Source of the DNA: Bradyrhizobium sp. Y36
Lineage (GTDB): Bacteria; Pseudomonadota; Alphaproteobacteria; Rhizobiales; Xanthobacteraceae
DNA length: 64,000 bases
Direction: 5' to 3'
NCBI RefSeq assembly: GCF_002531575.1
Contig: NZ_NWTI01000015.1
Span: 1-64,000 of the forward strand
Below are positions 1 through 9,003 of this stretch, piece by piece. The notes beneath the pieces were generated by a model that did no database searches, had not been told where the DNA came from, and saw nothing but the letters and a program-made list of their open reading frames with translations. A program made the translations under genes and the position numbers. The first letter of the stretch is position 1. Every line of letters starts with the position of its first letter.

Positions 1-1
1 C

Positions 2-3000
2 TCGCCGGCGGGGACCGGCGTGGCTGACGTCAGGGTCACGACCCCAGGCGGAACGTCGGCCACCTCGGCAGCCGACCAGTTCACTTATGTCGGCACGCCG
101 ACAGTCACATCGATCTCGCCGACGGCCGGTCCGCAGACCGGCGGCACGACCGTGGTCATCACCGGCACGAACTTTTCCGGCGCGAGCGCGGTCACATTCG
201 GAGCAACGGCCGCAACAGGCTTCACGGTCAATTCGGCGACCCAGATCACGGCGACGTCACCCGCCGGCACCGGCACGGTTGATATCAGGGTGACGACTAC
301 GGGCGGCACGTCGGCGACCTCCGCCGCCGACCAATTCACCTACGTCGCAGCACCAACCGTCACCTCGATCTCACCGACGTCGGGTCCAGGTGCCGGTGGC
401 ACCACCGTTACCATCACCGGCACCAACCTCTCCGGTGCAACGGCCGTGACCTTCGGCGCAACGCCGGCTAGCGGCTTCACCGTCAATTCGGCGACCCAGA
501 TCACGGCCACATCGCCGGCCGGCACCGGCACGGTTGACATCAGGGTGACGACCGCCGGCGGTACCTCAGCGACCTCTGCTGCGGACCAGTTCACCTATAT
601 CCCCTCGCCGACCGTCACCTCGATCTCGCCGACATCGGGCCCGGCGGTGGGCGGCACATCGGTGATCATCACAGGCACCAACTTCACGGGCGCCACAGCC
701 GTGACCTTCGGGGCAACGGCTGCGACGGGCTTCACGGTCAATTCCGCGACATCGATCACCGCGACCTCGCCGGCCGGGGCCGGTGTCGTGGACGTCAGGG
801 TGACGACGACCGGCGGCACGTCCGCGACTTCGGCGGCCGACCAGTTCACCTATTTCGGCACGCCGACGGTGACGTCGATTTCGCCGACCGCTGGCCCGCT
901 CGCCGGCGGAACGTCTGTGACCGTCACGGGCACCAACTTCACCGGCACGACAGCCGTGAAGTTCGGCGCGACGAATGCGACCGGCTTCACGGTCAACTCC
1001 TCGACCTCGATCACCGCCACGTCCCCTGCCGGCACCGGCACGGTTGACGTCACGGTGACGACGCCAGGTGGGACGTCGGCCACCTCGGCTGCCGACCAGT
1101 TCAGCTACGCCGCAGCGCCGGCAGTCACGTCGGTTTCGCCGAACGCAGGGCCTGCAGCGGGTGGCACCTCGGTCACGATCACCGGTTCTGCACTGTCGGG
1201 TGCGACCGCCGTGAAGTTCGGCGCAACCAATGCCGCGAGCTTCACGGTCAATTCGGCAACCTCGATTACGGCAACCTCGCCCACCGGCACCGGCATCGTC
1301 GATGTGACCGTAACGACACCGGGCGGAACATCAGCCACATCGGCATCGGATCAATTCAGCTACACGCCCGCACCGTCCGTGACCTCGATCGCGCCGACCT
1401 CCGGATCGGCGGTCGGCGGCACGTCGGTGGCGATCGCGGGAACCGGTTTCACCGGCACCACCGCAGTGAAATTCGGCCCCAACAATGCAACGAGCTTCAC
1501 GGTGAACTCGGCAACGTCGATCACGGCGACATCGCCGCCCGGCGCCGGCACGGTCGACGTCACCGTGACGACAGGCGGTGGCACATCGCCCACCTCGGCC
1601 GCAGACAGGTTCACTTATCTGTCCGCCACGACGGCGACGGCCCTCACCTCCTCGAAGAACCCGAGCAGCTACGGTGAGTCGGTGACGTTCACGGCGAACG
1701 TAAACAGCTTGGGCGGGACGCCGACGGGAACGGTGACGTTCTTCGACGGCACGACACCGATCGGCACGTCCACATTGTCAGCCGGCATCGCCACCTTGGC
1801 AACCACGACGCTCGTCGTCGGCAATCACACGATGACGGCGACCTACAACGGCAGTCCCGCCTTCAATGCCTCGACATCCCCGGCGCTGACCCAGTCAGTC
1901 GACATTCCCGCCGACAGCGCCAGGCTGCGCGCGCTCCAGCTCAACGTCACCAAGGTGGTGGCGCAAAACTCCGGCCAGGCGATCTCCGGCGCGATCGACA
2001 CCGCGATCTCGGAAGGGTTCAGCAGTGGCGGGCAATACGTCATGCCGGGCGCCGGCGGGCTGCGCGTCAACTTCGCCGCCGCGCCTGACGGTGACGAGGA
2101 CGACGGCAAGCCCCAGTCCGCGTCCCAAAGCGCCAATGCCTATGCCGGGAAGGAAAGCTCCGGTCGGGGTGGCCGCGCCACGCGCGGCGCCTCGCGGATC
2201 GACGACGCCTTCGCCGCCATCGACCGGGCCGCGCCGAACAAGGCGCCGGTCGCGCGCTTCAAGCAGCAAAAGGACTGGCTGTTCTGGATCGACGTGCGCG
2301 GCACCGGCATCGACCGATGGGGCTCGTCCGGCAATATCGGTCAGGGAGCAACCCAGGCCACGCTCTACGGCCAGCAGATCAACCTGCTGTCGGGCCTGAC
2401 CTATCGGGCGGCGCCGAACCTGCTGGTCGGTGTGACCGGCGGCTACGAAAACTTCAGCTACACCCAGACCGACATCAACGGAAAGCTGAAGGGCGACGGC
2501 TGGACTGTCGGCGCCTATCTCGGCTGGAAGATCATCCCGACGCTGCGCTACGACGTGGCGGTGACCTATTCCGGCATCGGCTATGACGGCACCGCCGGCA
2601 CGGCCCAGGGCAATTTCAACGGCAATCGCTGGATGTTCGCGACCGGATTCACCGGCACCTACAACTGGGCCAATTTCACCATCGAGCCGTCGGCCAAGGT
2701 GTACGCGCTGTGGGAGCATGAGAATGCCTATGTCGATTCGCTCGGCACCCAGCAGGCTGCTCGCACCTTCTCGAGCGGCCGCGCGTCTGCGGGCAACAGG
2801 ATCTCCTATCCCGTGCCGTGGCTCGATAGTGTGCTGCTGGCGCCGTATGCCGGCGTCTATGCCGACTACTACTTCACTCAGGACGACGCGGCCGCGATCG
2901 TCGCTGCGGGTGGCATACCGCTGGCGTCCACACCGCTGCTCCAGGGGTGGTCGGCGCGGGTTACGGGCGGCATCGGTGCCAGGCTGGCGAGTGGGGCCAC

Positions 3001-3085
3001 GGTCGGCTTCGGCGCCGAGCTCGGCGGCATCGGCGGCAATACGCAGATATGGACGTTCTCGGGACGCGCACGCATCCCGTTCTGA
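2..3085 (+). CDS. IPT/TIG-repeat autotransporter (5' end outside window)
   Basis: The reading frame is open at the left edge and the residues before the first possible GTG (position 20) already match the repeat, so the gene begins upstream of the window. Six full units of about 85 residues follow, each with the PTVTSISPT...GG.....TG.NF pattern of IPT/TIG immunoglobulin-like folds. Next comes one Ig-like domain of the Big_3 type (roughly residues 535-630 of the visible part), a low-complexity linker, and a C-terminal region of about 290 residues. That last part has alternating aromatic/polar strands and ends in F, as in outer-membrane autotransporter barrels. The inferred role is a surface-displayed, repeat-built passenger, perhaps an adhesin. 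The passenger has no recognisable enzyme domain in this window. Confidence 0.85.
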   Translation, partial: SPAGTGVADVRVTTPGGTSATSAADQFTYVGTPTVTSISPTAGPQTGGTTVVITGTNFSGASAVTFGATAATGFTVNSATQITATSPAGTGTVDIRVTTTGGTSATSAADQFTYVAAPTVTSISPTSGPGAGGTTVTITGTNLSGATAVTFGATPASGFTVNSATQITATSPAGTGTVDIRVTTAGGTSATSAADQFTYIPSPTVTSISPTSGPAVGGTSVIITGTNFTGATAVTFGATAATGFTVNSATSITATSPAGAGVVDVRVTTTGGTSATSAADQFTYFGTPTVTSISPTAGPLAGGTSVTVTGTNFTGTTAVKFGATNATGFTVNSSTSITATSPAGTGTVDVTVTTPGGTSATSAADQFSYAAAPAVTSVSPNAGPAAGGTSVTITGSALSGATAVKFGATNAASFTVNSATSITATSPTGTGIVDVTVTTPGGTSATSASDQFSYTPAPSVTSIAPTSGSAVGGTSVAIAGTGFTGTTAVKFGPNNATSFTVNSATSITATSPPGAGTVDVTVTTGGGTSPTSAADRFTYLSATTATALTSSKNPSSYGESVTFTANVNSLGGTPTGTVTFFDGTTPIGTSTLSAGIATLATTTLVVGNHTMTATYNGSPAFNASTSPALTQSVDIPADSARLRALQLNVTKVVAQNSGQAISGAIDTAISEGFSSGGQYVMPGAGGLRVNFAAAPDGDEDDGKPQSASQSANAYAGKESSGRGGRATRGASRIDDAFAAIDRAAPNKAPVARFKQQKDWLFWIDVRGTGIDRWGSSGNIGQGATQATLYGQQINLLSGLTYRAAPNLLVGVTGGYENFSYTQTDINGKLKGDGWTVGAYLGWKIIPTLRYDVAVTYSGIGYDGTAGTAQGNFNGNRWMFATGFTGTYNWANFTIEPSAKVYALWEHENAYVDSLGTQQAARTFSSGRASAGNRISYPVPWLDSVLLAPYAGVYADYYFTQDDAAAIVAAGGIPLASTPLLQGWSARVTGGIGARLASGATVGFGAELGGIGGNTQIWTFSGRARIPF
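85..1614 (+). repeat. Six tandem 255-bp units encoding IPT/TIG domains
   Basis: Six units of exactly 255 bases (85-339, 340-594, 595-849, 850-1104, 1105-1359, 1360-1614) encode the successive IPT/TIG domains. The near-identity shows in the conserved peptides VNSAT.ITATSP and SATSAADQF in most units. The antisense strand stays open with the same 255-base period, a by-product of the repeat. Such arrays can expand or contract by recombination, so copy number may differ between strains. Confidence 0.9.
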
Positions 3086-3154
3086 TCCCGGGAGATGACG
3101 GCGAACCGGCGCGCGCGACAGCGCCAGCCAGACCTGCTTGCTTGGTGCCTGCGG

Positions 3155-4090
3155 TTAGTAGAGCCCGCGACCGCTCAGGATGCTCCGGGCCTCTGCGGCG
3201 CCGTCCGAGGCGGAGGCGGCGGACGGAGCGCTCTCGGCGACATAGCGGCCGTCCTCGTCGTAGGACACGGACCGCGCGTTGTGGACCGCCCGGCCCCGGC
3301 TGCGGCTTGAGGCCGACATTTCCGAGGTCGCGTTGAGCGAGGCCATGTCGGCGGAGGTGGTCCCGAGATTGTAGGGCCGCCCCTCCGGCATCGGCACGTC
3401 GCCGCGAATGGCACCGCGGCTCGATCCCGGCAATTCCGGCACGAACGGCTTTGCCGAGGCGACCCGGACCATCGAGGGCGACGGCGCCGGAACGCCGGTG
3501 CGCAGGGTCGCCAGGAGCTGGCGGTCGTCGGAGCCCTCGAGGGGCGCCCGGCCGACATATTCGACGCGGACCTTGGCGACACCATTTCCTTTGAATTCAA
3601 GGAGTTCGGCGGCCTTGTTCGAGACGTCGATGAGGCGGTTGCCGTGATAGGGGCCGCGGTCGTTGACGCGGACGATCAGCGACTTGCCGTTGGAAATGTT
3701 GGTCACCCGGGCATAGGACGGCATCGGCAGGGTCGGATGCGCCGCGGTCAGCGAGGTCATGTCGAACACCTCGCCATTGGCGGTCAGGCGGCCGTGGAAG
3801 TCGTCGCCGTACCAGGACGCCATGCCCTCGGCGCGGTAATTGACGTCCTCCTCCGGCACATAGGTCTTGCCCGCCACCACATAAGGCTTGCCGACACGGT
3901 AGGTGCCGCCGCCCTTCGGGACCGGGTCCCCGAAAGCGACGACCCGGGGGCTCGACGACACGCCGTATTTCGGATCGACGCGGCTGGCGAATTTGTTGGA
4001 CGAGGCGCAATTGGCCAGCACAACGCAGGTTGCGACCGCCGCAACACCGCGCGCGGCCCGCAAAACCGAATCTGACCGTCGGATCCCCAT
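3155..4090 (-). CDS. rlpA: Septal ring lytic transglycosylase RlpA-like lipoprotein
   Basis: The 311-residue protein starts at the ATG at 4090, after a GGGGCGA ribosome site; a longer in-frame extension to 4273 is unlikely because it would bury the signal peptide. The N terminus is a lipoprotein signal with lipobox LANC. Residues around 90-190 form the double-psi beta-barrel of RlpA: GMASWYG, TANGE.FD, ARVTN, V.VNDRGPY, IDVS..AA. RlpA cleaves denuded peptidoglycan glycan strands at division sites in characterised species. No SPOR domain is visible in the C-terminal part, which is low in complexity and rich in Ala and Ser. Septal targeting by SPOR is therefore not expected here. Confidence 0.88.
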   Translation of the reverse strand: MGIRRSDSVLRAARGVAAVATCVVLANCASSNKFASRVDPKYGVSSSPRVVAFGDPVPKGGGTYRVGKPYVVAGKTYVPEEDVNYRAEGMASWYGDDFHGRLTANGEVFDMTSLTAAHPTLPMPSYARVTNISNGKSLIVRVNDRGPYHGNRLIDVSNKAAELLEFKGNGVAKVRVEYVGRAPLEGSDDRQLLATLRTGVPAPSPSMVRVASAKPFVPELPGSSRGAIRGDVPMPEGRPYNLGTTSADMASLNATSEMSASSRSRGRAVHNARSVSYDEDGRYVAESAPSAASASDGAAEARSILSGRGLY

Positions 4091-4422
4091 TCGCCCCAAA
4101 TACCATTCCGCGGAACGTCTGCCCAATCCGCTATGCAACGGGCAGCTGTTCGGTCTTGTGATCCGAACCGGCCCACCACCGCCTCGGACACAGTAAGGAT
4201 AACGCAACCCGAACGCGGCGGAAATGGGGAGCCCACGGCGATCCCGCCGGGATGGTAAACAGGACGTTCGCATTTTTCCGTTGTTCTACGGGGCATCCCC
4301 GGGATTCTGTTGCGCCGAATCCTCACTCCACCCCCATTGTCATTGGCCTCATTGGAATTCTTTTGACTGTGCAAGGCCGCCCGCGTTCTCTCGCGTGCAA
4401 GGGCGGGATTTGGAATTTAACG
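4091..4422. other. Intergenic region upstream of rlpA
   Basis: These 332 bases separate rlpA (leftward) from a tiny rightward ORF. Several frames are open, but none has a plausible start, codon pattern or domain. It presumably holds the rlpA promoter; no clear sigma-70 boxes or operator were picked out by eye. Confidence 0.4.
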
Positions 4423-4512
4423 ATGATCGAGACGGTTTCGGCACTGATGGGTCTGGTAAGCGCGGGGATCTTCCTGGCCCATGCGTTTGAAGGCTACCGC
4501 ACGAGGGCCTAA
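4423..4512 (+). CDS. 29-residue membrane microprotein
   Basis: ATG at 4423 opens a 29-residue ORF beginning MIETVSALMGLVSAG and ending YRTRA. A single hydrophobic stretch covers residues 5-22, followed by a positively charged tail, which fits a one-span inner-membrane peptide. A weak A/G-rich ribosome site precedes it. Small proteins with this pattern are common in Bradyrhizobium genomes, as far as I recall, but no function is known. It is too short for standard gene-finding cutoffs. Confidence 0.5.
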   Translation: MIETVSALMGLVSAGIFLAHAFEGYRTRA

Positions 4513-4615
4513 AGGCACTCGCGCAGACGGCAAGCATCACCTCTTTCAAGACGGCACGTTCGGACAATTTTAATCAATCCGACCGAGCATCGAAGGCGAG
4601 AGCGGCAGGTGTCCC

Positions 4616-4714
4616 ATGCGCAACCATGATCTGGTTTCTGACGGCTTCCTGGCATTGACCGCCGGCGGTTTGGTCCTGCTCTGCTCGAGCCTCATGGCGC
4701 TGGCCTTCGCCTGA
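4616..4714 (+). CDS. 32-residue membrane microprotein
   Basis: ATG at 4616 follows a GGCAGG-type ribosome site and encodes 32 residues. A polar N terminus (MRNHDLVSDG) leads into one hydrophobic helix of about 20 residues that ends the protein. It is the second of three tiny ORFs in a row on this strand. Function unknown; the coding claim rests on the ribosome site and the clean amphipathic layout. Confidence 0.45.
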   Translation: MRNHDLVSDGFLALTAGGLVLLCSSLMALAFA

Positions 4715-4861
4715 GCGCCGCACGCTCCTTCCGAATTTCCAACCCGCGGCATCACCGCGACGCAGCACGTAACGTTGCCGCTCTCGTTCAGTTGATTGAA
4801 TTTCCGCGTCCGGCGCCTCGACCTACATTTCAAGAGGCCATCACCGACAGGGCTGACGCAC

Positions 4862-4990
4862 ATGCTTGCCGAGAAATTCTTTCTGGTCCTGGAGTCGCTC
4901 ATCCGCGGCGACCGCACCTATCCTGACGGAAGCCCCCGGGTCATCAGCACCTCCCCGCACGTCCCGGTGAAGCTGCCGCGCCGGACCTAG
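4862..4990 (+). CDS. 42-residue conserved small protein
   Basis: ATG at 4862 gives 42 residues beginning MLAEKFFLVLESLI and ending PVKLPRRT. The first 15 residues are amphipathic and hydrophobic; the rest is Pro/Ser/Thr-rich. An upstream in-frame ATG at 4796 would add an Arg-rich stretch that looks non-coding. The pattern resembles small hypothetical proteins of bradyrhizobia. No function can be assigned. Confidence 0.5.
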   Translation: MLAEKFFLVLESLIRGDRTYPDGSPRVISTSPHVPVKLPRRT

Positions 4991-5024
4991 CCGGCCCGTT
5001 GCGTGAGCGCGGGTCACGCGACGC

Positions 5025-5315
5025 TCAGCGCAGGCCCAGCAGCGAGCGGCGAAAGCGGCCGTCACGGGCCTCGGTCTGGCAGACGAAGCTGCCGTCGAAT
5101 CCCTGGCCATACCGCGTCTGGCCCTTGCGGTAGTAGACGCCCTTGCGGAGATCCAGCCAGACCACCCTGTCGTGCGGACAGTGACGCTGCGCCTGCGCCT
5201 CGTAGCGAAACGGCGTCAGCGGTGTCGCCGACACGTCCGTGGCGCCGATGCCCATCATGATCGCACCGGCGAGCGCGACGCCGCCGGTCCACCTGCCGAA
5301 GCCGCGCTGAATCAC
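5025..5315 (-). CDS. Small exported protein of unknown function
   Basis: I chose the GTG at 5315 because a strong purine ribosome site (GGGAGGCGGGGA) precedes it and it places a signal peptide at the N terminus: an Arg/Trp-containing n-region, a core ALAGAIMMGIGA, and a cleavage site near VSA. The mature part of about 65 residues has two Cys (HCPHD and FVCQTE), a WLDLRKGVYY segment and a basic tail. The two Cys could form a disulfide in the periplasm. The longer frame up to 5561 overlaps the divergent yqhA gene and is rejected. No family recognised. Confidence 0.65.
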   Translation of the reverse strand: MIQRGFGRWTGGVALAGAIMMGIGATDVSATPLTPFRYEAQAQRHCPHDRVVWLDLRKGVYYRKGQTRYGQGFDGSFVCQTEARDGRFRRSLLGLR

Positions 5316-5475
5316 TCCCCGCCTCCCGGTCCGGGCCGCCACGCGACCGCCGCGCGGCACGCTAGCACGAAATGGGGCGATCCGCCGAAGGCGCGGCGCG
5401 CGCGGCGTCTTCCGCCGGCCATCTTGTCGGGCTACATGCAAGCGAGATCGTTGCGATTGCGAGGATGCCGCCTGA

Positions 5476-6066
5476 ATGTCGGTTGAGCCTGGACCCCCAT
5501 CCGAACCTCGTATCGAACCGCGCCCGCCCCTGCCGCGCCTGGGCCTGCTGCCGATGATCATCTTCGGTTCGCGCTGGCTGCAGCTGCCGCTCTATCTCGG
5601 ACTGATCGTGGCGCAATGCGTCTACATCGCACTGTTCCTGAAGGAACTCTGGCACCTCTCCTGGCACGCGCTCGATCTCACCGAGCAGCAGATCATGATG
5701 AGCGTGCTCGCGCTGATCGACGTCGTGATGATCTCGAACCTGCTCGTGATGGTGATCGTCGGCGGCTACGAGACCTTCGTCTCGCGGCTCGACCTGCAGG
5801 GCCATCCCGACGAGCCGGAATGGCTCGGCCACGTCAATGCCAGCGTCCTCAAGATCAAGCTCGCGATGGCCATCATCGGCATCTCCTCGATCGCGCTGCT
5901 GCGCACCTTCATCGAGGCCGGCAATCTCGGCTCGAACCGCGCCGGCTACACCGAGACCGGGGTGATGTGGCAGGTGCTGATCCACATCACCTTCATCGTC
6001 TCGGCGCTCGGCATCGCCTATGTCGACAAGCTCAGCGAGTCCGGGATGCGTAAGCACGCCGCATGA
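5476..6066 (+). CDS. YqhA/UPF0114 family membrane protein
   Basis: 196 residues. After a Pro-rich N-terminal extension of about 25 residues comes the UPF0114 pattern: a first membrane segment (LYLGLIVAQCVYIALF), a second (MMSVLALIDVVMISNLLVMV) followed by GGYETFVSRL, a third (KLAMAIIGISSIALLRTFI) and a fourth near the C terminus. GGYE.FVS is the family hallmark. YqhA proteins are inner-membrane proteins of unknown role. It is divergent from the small exported-protein gene at 5025-5315. Confidence 0.85.
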   Translation: MSVEPGPPSEPRIEPRPPLPRLGLLPMIIFGSRWLQLPLYLGLIVAQCVYIALFLKELWHLSWHALDLTEQQIMMSVLALIDVVMISNLLVMVIVGGYETFVSRLDLQGHPDEPEWLGHVNASVLKIKLAMAIIGISSIALLRTFIEAGNLGSNRAGYTETGVMWQVLIHITFIVSALGIAYVDKLSESGMRKHAA

Positions 6067-6082
6067 GGCGCACCGCCTTCCC

Positions 6083-6403
6083 TCATTGCTTGTCGGCTTC
6101 GAGTTGCGCGAGCGCCTGATGCAGGCACTCCTGGAGCTTCTGCGCGACCTGCTCGCGCGCGAGCCCCTTGGCGGCAAGATCGCCCGACACCTTCTCCACG
6201 ACCTCGTTCATCGTCTGGGTCTGCAGATGGTCCGTCACCAGCGCCGTGGCGTAGCTCGCCGCGGCATCGCCGCTCAACCCCAGCTGGCTCGCAGCCCAGA
6301 GCCCGAGCAGCTTGTTGGACCGGGCCGTGGCCCGGAAGATGAGCTCCTCGTCGTGGGCAAACTTGGCCTCGAAGCCCTGCTCGCGCTTGTCGAACGTGGT
6401 CAT
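6083..6403 (-). CDS. ATP synthase F1 inhibitor zeta subunit (DUF1476)
   Basis: 106 residues. ATG at 6403 is chosen because it gives the canonical family start MTTFDKREQ.FEAKFAHDEEL and has GGAG eight bases upstream. DUF1476 proteins of alphaproteobacteria are the zeta subunit, which blocks reverse rotation (ATP hydrolysis) of F1Fo-ATP synthase through its N-terminal region. The inhibitory N terminus is intact. The C-terminal half (LVTDHLQTQTMNEVV...) diverges from the Paracoccus form as I remember it. It ends convergent to yqhA. Confidence 0.85.
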   Translation of the reverse strand: MTTFDKREQGFEAKFAHDEELIFRATARSNKLLGLWAASQLGLSGDAAASYATALVTDHLQTQTMNEVVEKVSGDLAAKGLAREQVAQKLQECLHQALAQLEADKQ

Positions 6404-6658
6404 GGTCAGCTCCATTGCGCTTTTCGCTGATAGGGGGTCGGACTGGCTGGCAAACGTCTCCGTGGGTTCACGTCAGTTGAGGATCATTTGAAGCTTCCGG
6501 CGGAAGCCGGACGCCGTCAAGCCTGCCGATCAGCCCCAAGCCCGGGCGGCACCGCCAGCACAAGCCCTGGGCCAGCCAGCCCGGCTAGACAGACGATATT
6601 TACCATTTGTTAAGCAGACTCAGCGCCGCATGGCCCAGGGCACACCGAGAGCTGACGC

Positions 6659-6880
6659 ATGAACAAAGAGCTGCGGGAGTTTCGACGGCTTGAGCGGGTC
6701 TGCCTGGAGCAAGCAGCCCTCTCCATGGACCTCACGCGAAGTGGGCTGCTCAAGGTCGCCGAAGATTGTCGGGTCGCGGCCGAAGCGATCGAGGCACAAT
6801 TGTCCCGGCGGCCCTTCGCAGGAGCCGTCCAGGCGCTCGTACTGGCCTTGAGCGCAACGCGGCTATCCAACCGGCATTGA
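6659..6880 (+). CDS. Small conserved hypothetical protein
   Basis: 73 residues, starting MNKELREFRRLERVCLEQAAL. The N-terminal 50 residues look helical and charged with regular Leu/Ala spacing, and the C-terminal 20 are hydrophobic. A purine-rich stretch (CACCGAGAGC) precedes the ATG. No known domain. Length and composition fit the small helical proteins common in this genus. Confidence 0.5.
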   Translation: MNKELREFRRLERVCLEQAALSMDLTRSGLLKVAEDCRVAAEAIEAQLSRRPFAGAVQALVLALSATRLSNRH

Positions 6881-6927
6881 AGCGCGCTGTCACGACCAAC
6901 CGTGATCGCGTTCACGCATGCCGTTGG

Positions 6928-7119
6928 TCAGGCCTTTGCCTCCGCAGCTTCGCGCGCGAGCCGCTCGGCCCTCAGCCGCTCCTTGTTGGCGTAAAACGCC
7001 TTCTGCGCCTCTTCATGGTCGCGCATGGCCTTTTCGGCCTCGATCCGGCGTGCCGCATCGCGCGCCTGGCGCTGCTCGGGGGTCAGGGGTTTGCGTCGGA
7101 ATGAAAGGTCTTCAGTCAT
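6928..7119 (-). CDS. Highly charged small helical protein
   Basis: 63 residues from the ATG at 7119. Almost the whole chain after residue 12 is a charged single helix or coiled coil rich in Arg, Glu and Ala (for example EKAMRDHEEAQKAFYANKE). The upstream in-frame extension to 7254 contains Cys-rich non-helical sequence and is unlikely to be translated. Function unknown. Confidence 0.55.
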   Translation of the reverse strand: MTEDLSFRRKPLTPEQRQARDAARRIEAEKAMRDHEEAQKAFYANKERLRAERLAREAAEAKA

Positions 7120-7441
7120 GCCGAGATAACGCGGAGGTGAGGAAAGAGTTCCGCAGCGCCGCGGCCGGGCGCATCCTGCACTCAATTCAAATACCTCCCG
7201 GCAAAAAGGCGAAAAACAACCCCATGCACAGTAGCTAAGTCCCGTCAGAGTCACGTCTTTTTCAGTCCGCGAAATGCCCCCTCAAGCCCGCCCGGGACCC
7301 GACAGCGACCGACCGCCAACTTCGGGAAATCCGTCCAAGATGAAAGGTTCCGAAGGCTCGCAAGGCGTCGTCGTTGAGACAGGTCAACACGAGCAAGCCT
7401 GAGTTTTGGAATCCTGTCCCGGCAAGCAGATGGAGACGGCC
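7120..7441. other. Intergenic region
   Basis: These 322 bases lie between two divergent genes. Open frames here lack plausible starts and composition. The segment just before 7442 carries the GGAG ribosome site of the next gene. No clear terminator or operator was recognised. Confidence 0.35.
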
Positions 7442-8050
7442 ATGTCACAACAGAGCAGCATGCATTTCTACCTCAATTGGGCCAAGGAGCGGATCGACGA
7501 AATGGATGCCGCGTTGGCCTCGTTCGAGGTCAAAGCCGGCCAGGCCAAGGCTGAGTCCAAGGTCAAGACCGATCAGCTCCTGTCGGACCTGACGACGCGC
7601 CGTGACGCGTTTCAGGCAATGCTCAAGACCCAGGCCGAAGCAGGTGAAGCCGCCTGGACCGAGGCCAAGGCCGACCTGGAAAAGCAGTGGGCTGGATTCG
7701 AAGCCCAGGTGAAGACCTATTTCGAAGGCGCCGGCCAACAGTTCGAGCAGCAGCAGGCCACGTTCAAGGACGTTGCGGCCGCACAAGCAAAAGCCTGGCG
7801 CGAAGCCGCGGACAAATTCCGCGAGGCCGCCGGCAAGGTCGCCGCAGCCCGCACCGTCGATGTCGATGCCGCGCTCAAGCAGATGAAATCCGATGCGTCA
7901 GAAGCCGAAGCGCGTCTGCAGAAGCTGAAGCAGGCCGGCAGCGACTCCTGGTCGGTCCTGAGCGACGCGCTCGCCGAGTCCCGGAAGGCATTCGATCAGG
8001 CGAACCAGGCCGCGTGGGACGCGCTGAAGGGCGCTGGTCCGAAGAGCTGA
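7442..8050 (+). CDS. Long alpha-helical coiled-coil protein
   Basis: 202 residues. ATG at 7442 lies seven bases after GGAG; an ATG 12 bases earlier is possible. From residue 15 to about 185 the sequence is nearly all Ala, Glu, Lys, Gln and Leu with heptad-like spacing. It resembles phasin- or apolipoprotein-like helical bundles but lacks a clear phasin signature. No signal peptide or membrane segment. Probably cytoplasmic; function unknown. Confidence 0.7.
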   Translation: MSQQSSMHFYLNWAKERIDEMDAALASFEVKAGQAKAESKVKTDQLLSDLTTRRDAFQAMLKTQAEAGEAAWTEAKADLEKQWAGFEAQVKTYFEGAGQQFEQQQATFKDVAAAQAKAWREAADKFREAAGKVAAARTVDVDAALKQMKSDASEAEARLQKLKQAGSDSWSVLSDALAESRKAFDQANQAAWDALKGAGPKS

Positions 8051-8139
8051 TGCTCAGAAGAGACGGGTACAGGAGCGCGCGAGGAAGGGCGCAGATCATC
8101 CGCCCTCCTCGTACCCTTTGGGATCGCGGTGCGCCCCCT

Positions 8140-8883
8140 TCAGCTTCCCCTGCGGGTGGTCCCTGACTGCGTCCCGACAAGGCCGGGATTGATGGCCAGC
8201 GATGCTCCGGCAGCGCCACCGGCTTCATAGGCCGTCATCGACACCGTCCGGCTGGTGCTGCGCGTGGTCCGGAGCTTGAGGTCGAGCTTGTCCAACTCTA
8301 CATCGACCACCGAGGTCTTGAGGACGACCAGCCCGCGGCCGGTGCTTTCGTTGACCTGATCGCGACTGGTCTTGAGGGCCACCAGCCTGTCCGCAATCGA
8401 GGACACCATCCCGAGCGCGAAGGAGGCATTGGCCAGATGCCGCTGCTGGTGCCGGAATCTGCCGTAGTCGACCGAGGTCTTGAAGCGGCCAAGTTCGGCG
8501 CGCACCGCGCCGTCGATCAACTCGGCCAGGTAGTGCGCGACCTCGACGTCCGCACCGAGACCGAAGAACACATAGACGTTCTCTCCGCCTGCGTTCTTCT
8601 CGCGCCAGACCCGGCAATCGCAGAAATGAGCGATCGCGCCGATGCAGTCGTCCAGCGGAATTCGCTTCTTGCGATGGGTCTCGAAGACCCTGCGTTCGCA
8701 CGGCGAGGCGCGCAGCTCGACGTCGGAGAGCGACAGATCGTGGCGATCCAGCAACTCCGCGACCTTGGCGGCGGCCGACAGCGCCTCGTCCTCGGTACAG
8801 CCGTTCGCGATGGTCTTGGCGCGCAACGCCTGAATGCGGAGCTTGAGCTTGTCGAGCCCGGCCGGATTGGATGTCTGATTCAC
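8140..8883 (-). CDS. DUF2786 protein, copy 1
   Basis: 247 residues from a GTG at 8883. That start was chosen because it aligns exactly with the ATG start of the second copy at 9463-10206 and gives the same length. Residues 10-50 (LDKLKLRIQALRAKT...LLDRHDLSLSD) match DUF2786, a short helical domain also found in some phage and mobile-element proteins. A conserved C-terminal region follows, with HFCDCRVW and YVFFGLGADVEVA motifs. Function is unknown. A longer frame up to 8949 overlaps the divergent intergenic region. Confidence 0.8.
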   Translation of the reverse strand: MNQTSNPAGLDKLKLRIQALRAKTIANGCTEDEALSAAAKVAELLDRHDLSLSDVELRASPCERRVFETHRKKRIPLDDCIGAIAHFCDCRVWREKNAGGENVYVFFGLGADVEVAHYLAELIDGAVRAELGRFKTSVDYGRFRHQQRHLANASFALGMVSSIADRLVALKTSRDQVNESTGRGLVVLKTSVVDVELDKLDLKLRTTRSTSRTVSMTAYEAGGAAGASLAINPGLVGTQSGTTRRGS

Positions 8884-9003
8884 CGATGACCTGCCCAGAA
8901 AGCCCGACCGATAGTTCGGCGGAAGGGGTATCTGTCCAACCGCGCCCATTGATGCCGCAATCGGCGCGCTGTTATGCTCGTCACAGAACCGGGAGTTTTC
9001 TCA

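Noticed and set aside
85..1614. Regular repeats considered as a CRISPR array or transposon array
   Set aside because: The period is 255 bases with no unique spacers, and the units are in frame and encode IPT/TIG folds.
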